From positions 1 through 54,142 of the forward strand of contig NZ_CALUWS010000015.1 in NCBI RefSeq assembly GCF_944324525.1: a stretch of DNA of 54,142 nt, given 5' to 3'. Shown piece after piece: positions 51,026 to 54,142 of the stretch. Source of the DNA: an uncultured Desulfovibrio sp. (GTDB taxonomy: Bacteria; Desulfobacterota; Desulfovibrionia; Desulfovibrionales; Desulfovibrionaceae). How positions within the stretch are numbered: position 1 is the stretch's first letter; each line of letters opens with the position of its first letter. The notes under the pieces are model-generated. The model worked only from the letters and a program-made list of their open reading frames with translations. It did not search any database and was not told the origin of the DNA. The position numbers and the translations under genes were made by a program.

Positions 51026-51913
51026 ATGGCGACTCAAAGCAAAAAGGAAGGGATGCTGCGCGAGCTGACCCCCCGTCCGCTCCCGCAGGGCAATCCCTAC
51101 AAGCCCATGGCGGCCACTGTGGTGGAAACCATTCAGGAAACGGGCAACATCAAGACCATCCGTGTGGTCATTGACGATCCCGAGCAGATGGCCAACTTCA
51201 AGTACGAACCCGGCCAGGTGGGCCAGCTCTCGGTCTTCGGCGCCGGCGAATCCACCTTCGTCATCAATTCGCCGCCGTCCATGAAGGATTACCTCCAGTT
51301 CTCCGTCATGCAGGCCGGTGAAGTGACCTCCACCATCCATCGTCTCTCCGCCGGGGACAAGGTGGGCGTGCGCGCTCCCCTTGGCAACTTCTTCCCCTAC
51401 GAGGACTGGAAGGGCAAAAACATCTTCTTCGTGGGCGGCGGCATCGGTATGGCTCCTATCCGTACCATCATGCTGCACATCCTCGAACGCAAGAAGGATT
51501 ACGGCAAGGTCAGCCTGCTCTACGGCGCCAAGAGCCCCAGCGACATGGCTTTCAGCTATGAGCTGCAGGGCTGGCTGGACAATCCCGACCTGGATTGCCA
51601 CCTCTGCATCGACAATCCGGCCGAAGGCTGGCAGCACAAGGTGGGTCTCATCCCCAACGTGCTGACCGAGATCGGCCCCAAGCCGGACAACTGCGTGGCC
51701 GTGCTCTGCGGCCCGCCGATCATGATCAAGTTCACGCTGCAGGCTCTGGAAAAGCTGGGCTTCCAGCATGAAAACATCGTGACCACGCTGGAAAAGCGCA
51801 TGAAGTGCGGCATCGGCATCTGCGGCCGCTGCAACATCGGCAGCCACTATGTCTGCATCGATGGCCCCGTCTTCACGCTGAAGCAGCTGAACGGTCTGCC
51901 GCCGGAACTCTAA
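51026..51913 (+). CDS. FAD/NAD(P)H oxidoreductase subunit (FlxA/AsrB-like)
   Basis: The 295-residue protein is of the ferredoxin-NADP reductase superfamily: FKYEPGQVGQLSVFGAGEST, TSTIHRLSAGDKVGVRAPLG and the NAD-binding IFFVGGGIGMAPIRTIMLHI. The C-terminus carries a PyrK-like [2Fe-2S] motif (MKCGIGICGRCNIG ... YVCIDGPVF). It should oxidise NADH (or NADPH) and feed the complex. It is the last gene of hdrCBA-flx and is followed by a strong terminator. Confidence 0.9.
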   Translation: MATQSKKEGMLRELTPRPLPQGNPYKPMAATVVETIQETGNIKTIRVVIDDPEQMANFKYEPGQVGQLSVFGAGESTFVINSPPSMKDYLQFSVMQAGEVTSTIHRLSAGDKVGVRAPLGNFFPYEDWKGKNIFFVGGGIGMAPIRTIMLHILERKKDYGKVSLLYGAKSPSDMAFSYELQGWLDNPDLDCHLCIDNPAEGWQHKVGLIPNVLTEIGPKPDNCVAVLCGPPIMIKFTLQALEKLGFQHENIVTTLEKRMKCGIGICGRCNIGSHYVCIDGPVFTLKQLNGLPPEL

Positions 51914-51938
51914 TCCCGCGGCGCAACGCCTCACATAT

Positions 51939-51969
51939 GGCGGTGGAGCCTGGCTCCACCGCCTTTTTT
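51939..51969 (+). terminator. intrinsic terminator of the hdr/flx operon
   Basis: GGCGGTGGAG pairs with CTCCACCGCC around CCTGG, followed by six T. Confidence 0.92.
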
Positions 51970-52023
51970 CGTGCCTGCGGACGCGTGCGGTCTCTCCGCC
52001 CGGGCCCGGAGGATCCCTGTCCT

Positions 52024-52168
52024 CTTGAGCATTTCCAGTGTGAAACGCGTTGCGTTTCACACCATACAGTCTGGCGTTTCGCGGAAAAACGCGGTTTTTC
52101 CGCTTGATTTCGGCCGGGCGGCGCTGTGCCGCCGTCCCGCGTTTCACCTTTTTCAAAGGTGAAACGCT
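52024..52168 (+). repeat. intergenic repeat family 1, copy A
   Basis: Blocks in order: TTGAGCATTTCC, the palindrome TGAAACGCGTTGCGTTTCA, CTGGCGTTTCGCGGAAAAAC (52071-52090), GGTTTTTCCGCTTGATTTCG, GGCGGCGCTGTGCCGCC, and a terminal hairpin GTTTCACCTTTTTCAAAGGT with GAAAC. It fills the gap between the hdr/flx terminator and ylxP. Confidence 0.8.
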
Positions 52169-52228
52169 CTTGCGGGAACGGGAGCATTTGGGCATAGTCG
52201 CGTCAGATACGCAAAAGAGAGAGGCGGC

Positions 52229-52528
52229 ATGTCAACGATGTTCATGGCGGTCCTGACCGTGGAATTTGCCCTGCACGGCAACGACAACCTCAAGGCCAAG
52301 CGCCGCGTGGCCAACAGTCTCAAACAGAAGGTGCGCAACCGCTTCAATGTGGCCGTGGCCGAAGCCGGTACCGAAGACAGCCTTACCCGCCTGCGCCTGG
52401 CCGTGGTGTCCCTGTCCAACAGCGAAAGCCACCTGCGCAGCCGCATGGACAAATGCGCCCTGATGATGGAGGCCGTCTGTCCCGAAGAAATGACCGAGAG
52501 CGAGGTGGAAATCTATGCAGCCGACTGA
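52229..52528 (+). CDS. ylxP: DUF503 family protein (YlxP-like)
   Basis: The 99-residue protein matches DUF503/YlxP: FMAVLTVEFALHGNDNLKAK and KVRNRFNVAVAEAGTEDSLT. In many bacteria it lies in the infB-ylxP-rbfA-nrnA-truB cluster and has been linked to ribosome maturation. Here it overlaps nrnA by 14 bp, with no rbfA between and infB not seen upstream. The start follows AGAGAGGCGGC. Confidence 0.85.
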   Translation: MSTMFMAVLTVEFALHGNDNLKAKRRVANSLKQKVRNRFNVAVAEAGTEDSLTRLRLAVVSLSNSESHLRSRMDKCALMMEAVCPEEMTESEVEIYAAD

Positions 52529-53513
52529 TCTGATCCCCGAAGCCTGGCGCGCTCCGGCCGCCCGCATGGCCGAGGCGCTGCGCGGGCTGGACCGCGTCAT
52601 CATCGCCGGACACGTCAATCCGGACGGCGACGCGCTCGGCTCCGTGGCGGCCGCGGGCTGCCTGCTGCAAGGCCTCGGCAAGGAATGCGTGCTCTACAGC
52701 AAAAGCGGCGTCCCGCCGTACCTCGGCTTCCTCCCCCTGCCCGGCAGCATGCACGACACCTTGCAGCGCCTGCCCTTCCGCCCCGCCGCCGCGCTGCTGC
52801 TGGATTGCGGCGAACCGCACCGCCTCGGCGACGAGCTGGAAAAAGCCCTGCCCGGCCTGATCAGCGTCAACATCGACCATCACCTGGGCAGCGACGGCAT
52901 GGGCACCCTGGACAACTGGATCGAACCGCAGGCCGCCGCCACGGCCCAGCTGGTGGCCTATGTGGCCATCAGCGCCGGTCTGCCGCTGACGGGCAAGCTC
53001 GCTCAGGCGCTGGCCCTCGGCCTCATCACGGACACGGGAGGCTTTGCCCACGGCAACACCAGCGCGGCCGTGCTGCATCTGGCGGCCCATCTGGTCGAAA
53101 ACGGCTGCGACATCGCCCTGTTGCGCCAGCAGCTGGAAAATTGCTGGAGCATGGGCCGCATGCGCCTTTGGGCGCGGCTGATGGAGCGCATCCAACTTTT
53201 GGCCAACGGAACGCTTGCCTTTTGTGCCGTTCGGTTGGATGATTTACAGAGCAGCGGAGCAACGAAGGAAGATCTGGAAGGCTTTGTGGAACAGATACGC
53301 CGCCTCGCCGGAGTACGGGCCGCCGCTCTGCTGCGTGAAGACGCGCCCGGCGTCCACAAGTTCAGCCTGCGTTCCTTCGGCGAAACGGACGTGCGGGCTG
53401 CCGCCGCCGCACTGGGAGGCGGCGGGCACCGCAATGCGGCAGGAGGGACCTTGCGCATGGAGGCCGCCCAGGCGGCCGAGACCCTTCTCAAGGCTGTCAC
53501 TGCCGTTCTTTGA
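52515..53513 (+). CDS. nrnA: DHH/DHHA1 phosphoesterase, NrnA-like
   Basis: The 332-residue protein has DHH motif I as IAGHVNPDGDALGSVAAAG, motif II ALLLDCGEPHR, motif III SVNIDHHLGSD and motif IV LITDTGGF, then a DHHA1 domain with GGGGHRNAAGGTL. NrnA degrades short RNAs (nanoRNA) and dephosphorylates pAp in the cytoplasm. pAp removal matters where sulfur assimilation uses PAPS. It overlaps ylxP by 14 bp. Confidence 0.93.
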   Translation: MQPTDLIPEAWRAPAARMAEALRGLDRVIIAGHVNPDGDALGSVAAAGCLLQGLGKECVLYSKSGVPPYLGFLPLPGSMHDTLQRLPFRPAAALLLDCGEPHRLGDELEKALPGLISVNIDHHLGSDGMGTLDNWIEPQAAATAQLVAYVAISAGLPLTGKLAQALALGLITDTGGFAHGNTSAAVLHLAAHLVENGCDIALLRQQLENCWSMGRMRLWARLMERIQLLANGTLAFCAVRLDDLQSSGATKEDLEGFVEQIRRLAGVRAAALLREDAPGVHKFSLRSFGETDVRAAAAALGGGGHRNAAGGTLRMEAAQAAETLLKAVTAVL

Positions 53514-53563
53514 CAGCATGGCTGACAGGAAAACTCAGCAATGCTCCATGACAGGAGGGAATC

Positions 53564-54070
53564 ATGAACGAGCATGGACGAGTGCAGAACACTGTCGATG
53601 AACCGGAACGGACGCCGACTGCGCGACGCCGTTTCCTGCTGGGCCTGGTGGCCGCGGGCCTGGCCTACGTCACCCCCACGCTGCTGGGGCTGGATGAAGC
53701 CGAGGCTGAGCCGTGGAAGCATTCAAACAGGCGGCGCACCAGACGGACCCGGCCCAGCAACCGACGCCGGACGCGGCGTACCCGGCCCAGCAGACGCCGT
53801 CCCGACCGCACGCGGCCCAGCAGACGCCGTCCCAACCGCACGCGGCCCAGCAGACGGCCCGGTGCGCCCCATCCGGGCAGACCGGAACCGCGCGACGGCT
53901 ACAGGACCAGACGTACCCGCCGCGACGACTACAGAACCAGGCGTTCCCGCCGCGACGACTACAGAACCAGGCGTTCCCGCCGCGACGGCAGGCCCGGCCT
54001 CAATAACGGAGGCTTCAACGGCCCCGGCGATGTCCACAGGAGAGCGGACGGTCTGCGCCGCGACATCTAG
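53564..54070 (+). CDS. twin-arginine-like signal protein with arginine-rich repeat tail
   Basis: The ATG at 53564 has GGAGG upstream. Of 168 residues, 20-50 form a signal-like segment: TARRRFLLGLVAAGLAYVTP followed by LLGLDEAEA, reminiscent of a Tat signal. The rest is low-complexity: repeats of the type NRRRTRRTRPS/SRRRPNRTRPS (about residues 55-95), then DGYRTRRTRRD/DDYRTRRSRRD (about 110-140), then a Gly-rich end. DNA repeats underlie them (unit CAGACGCCGTCCC near 53790 and 53820). I recognise no family. Such a very basic exported tail could bind a polyanion such as nucleic acid, LPS or teichoic-like polymer; this is inference. Confidence 0.7.
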   Translation: MNEHGRVQNTVDEPERTPTARRRFLLGLVAAGLAYVTPTLLGLDEAEAEPWKHSNRRRTRRTRPSNRRRTRRTRPSRRRPDRTRPSRRRPNRTRPSRRPGAPHPGRPEPRDGYRTRRTRRDDYRTRRSRRDDYRTRRSRRDGRPGLNNGGFNGPGDVHRRADGLRRDI

Positions 54071-54142
54071 ATGTAGAGTGTCAACACGTTGTTCACCCTC
54101 CGTTCAGACATGAAGCTGGAGGTTTTCTGCCAAGAGCCGAAT

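Noticed and set aside
49948-51913. AsrAB of anaerobic sulfite reductase
   Set aside because: Similarity in fold exists, but no AsrC siroheme subunit is present and the genes are fused into the hdrCBA operon with MvhD, so an Flx-type role fits better.
53713-54006. Pro/Ala/Gln-rich reading frame over the arginine-rich protein
   Set aside because: It lacks a signal and ribosome-binding site; the frame from 53564 has both GGAGG and a signal-like segment.

Overview
The window is a GC-rich bacterial chromosome segment that most resembles a sulfidogenic Desulfovibrionaceae member. The pointers are an Hdr/Flx-type flavin-based electron-transfer operon, a sulfoacetaldehyde acetyltransferase (xsc) beside phosphonoacetaldehyde hydrolase (phnX), indolepyruvate:ferredoxin oxidoreductase (iorAB), modABC with a TunR-like integrase-fold regulator, and sigma-54-type flagellar promoters. 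The species call is inference; no rRNA is present.

Layout. 1-8.6 kb: mltD, rlmB, the flagellar rod/L-ring operon flgF-flgG-flgA-flgH (minus strand, candidate sigma-54 promoter) and a Na+:alanine-type symporter. 8.6-10.2 kb: an isolated, lower-GC glycosyltransferase-like gene with an in-frame (AT)8 tract. 10.4-16.6 kb: iorB-iorA-TPR (minus) facing away from proA-nadD-TPR (plus). 16.7-25.4 kb: tRNA-Ser(CGA) used as attachment site by an ~8.5 kb island bounded by a 14-bp direct repeat. The island carries a P4-type integrase, an AlpA-like regulator, small unknown genes, a TOPRIM/DUF927 primase-helicase, a dense array of 12 GTGTAAC heptamers (candidate origin), an ERCC4-type nuclease, three similar hairpin/A-tract modules and a hicAB toxin-antitoxin pair. 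No capsid, portal or tail gene is visible, so it looks like a satellite or an autonomously replicating integrative element. 25.4-26.1 kb: an IS200-type insertion sequence whose tnpA ribosome-binding site is buried in a perfect 15-bp inverted repeat.

26.2-33.2 kb: tRNA-Lys, glnS, tRNA-Ser(GCT), an orphan membrane protein bracketed by inverted copies of an intergenic repeat, phnX and xsc (the latter with a strong promoter and a ~147-nt leader). 33.3-37.0 kb: modABC divergent from a TunR-like regulator made of a catalytically dead tyrosine-recombinase fold plus two Mop domains. 37.4-39.1 kb: a chorismate mutase-like/EPSP synthase-like fusion with altered catalytic residues, bracketed by copies of a second intergenic repeat. 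39.6-44.9 kb: a PEBP-like lipoprotein, an aminotransferase, a rhodanese, flgE and aroE-aroQ. 45.1-51.9 kb: hdrC-hdrB-hdrA followed by three flx-like genes, the first a fusion of an MvhD domain with a ferredoxin module. 52.2-54.1 kb: ylxP (DUF503), nrnA and a signal-peptide protein with an arginine-rich repeat tail.

How it fits together. Xsc would release sulfite for respiration and acetyl phosphate for energy. The Hdr/Flx complex, by analogy with its family, links NADH, ferredoxin and a thiol/disulfide couple. IorAB produces reduced ferredoxin from aryl pyruvates. ModABC/TunR supply molybdate or tungstate for oxidoreductases. The least explained parts are the island's iteron array and hairpin modules, the two intergenic repeat families and the degenerate EPSPS fusion.
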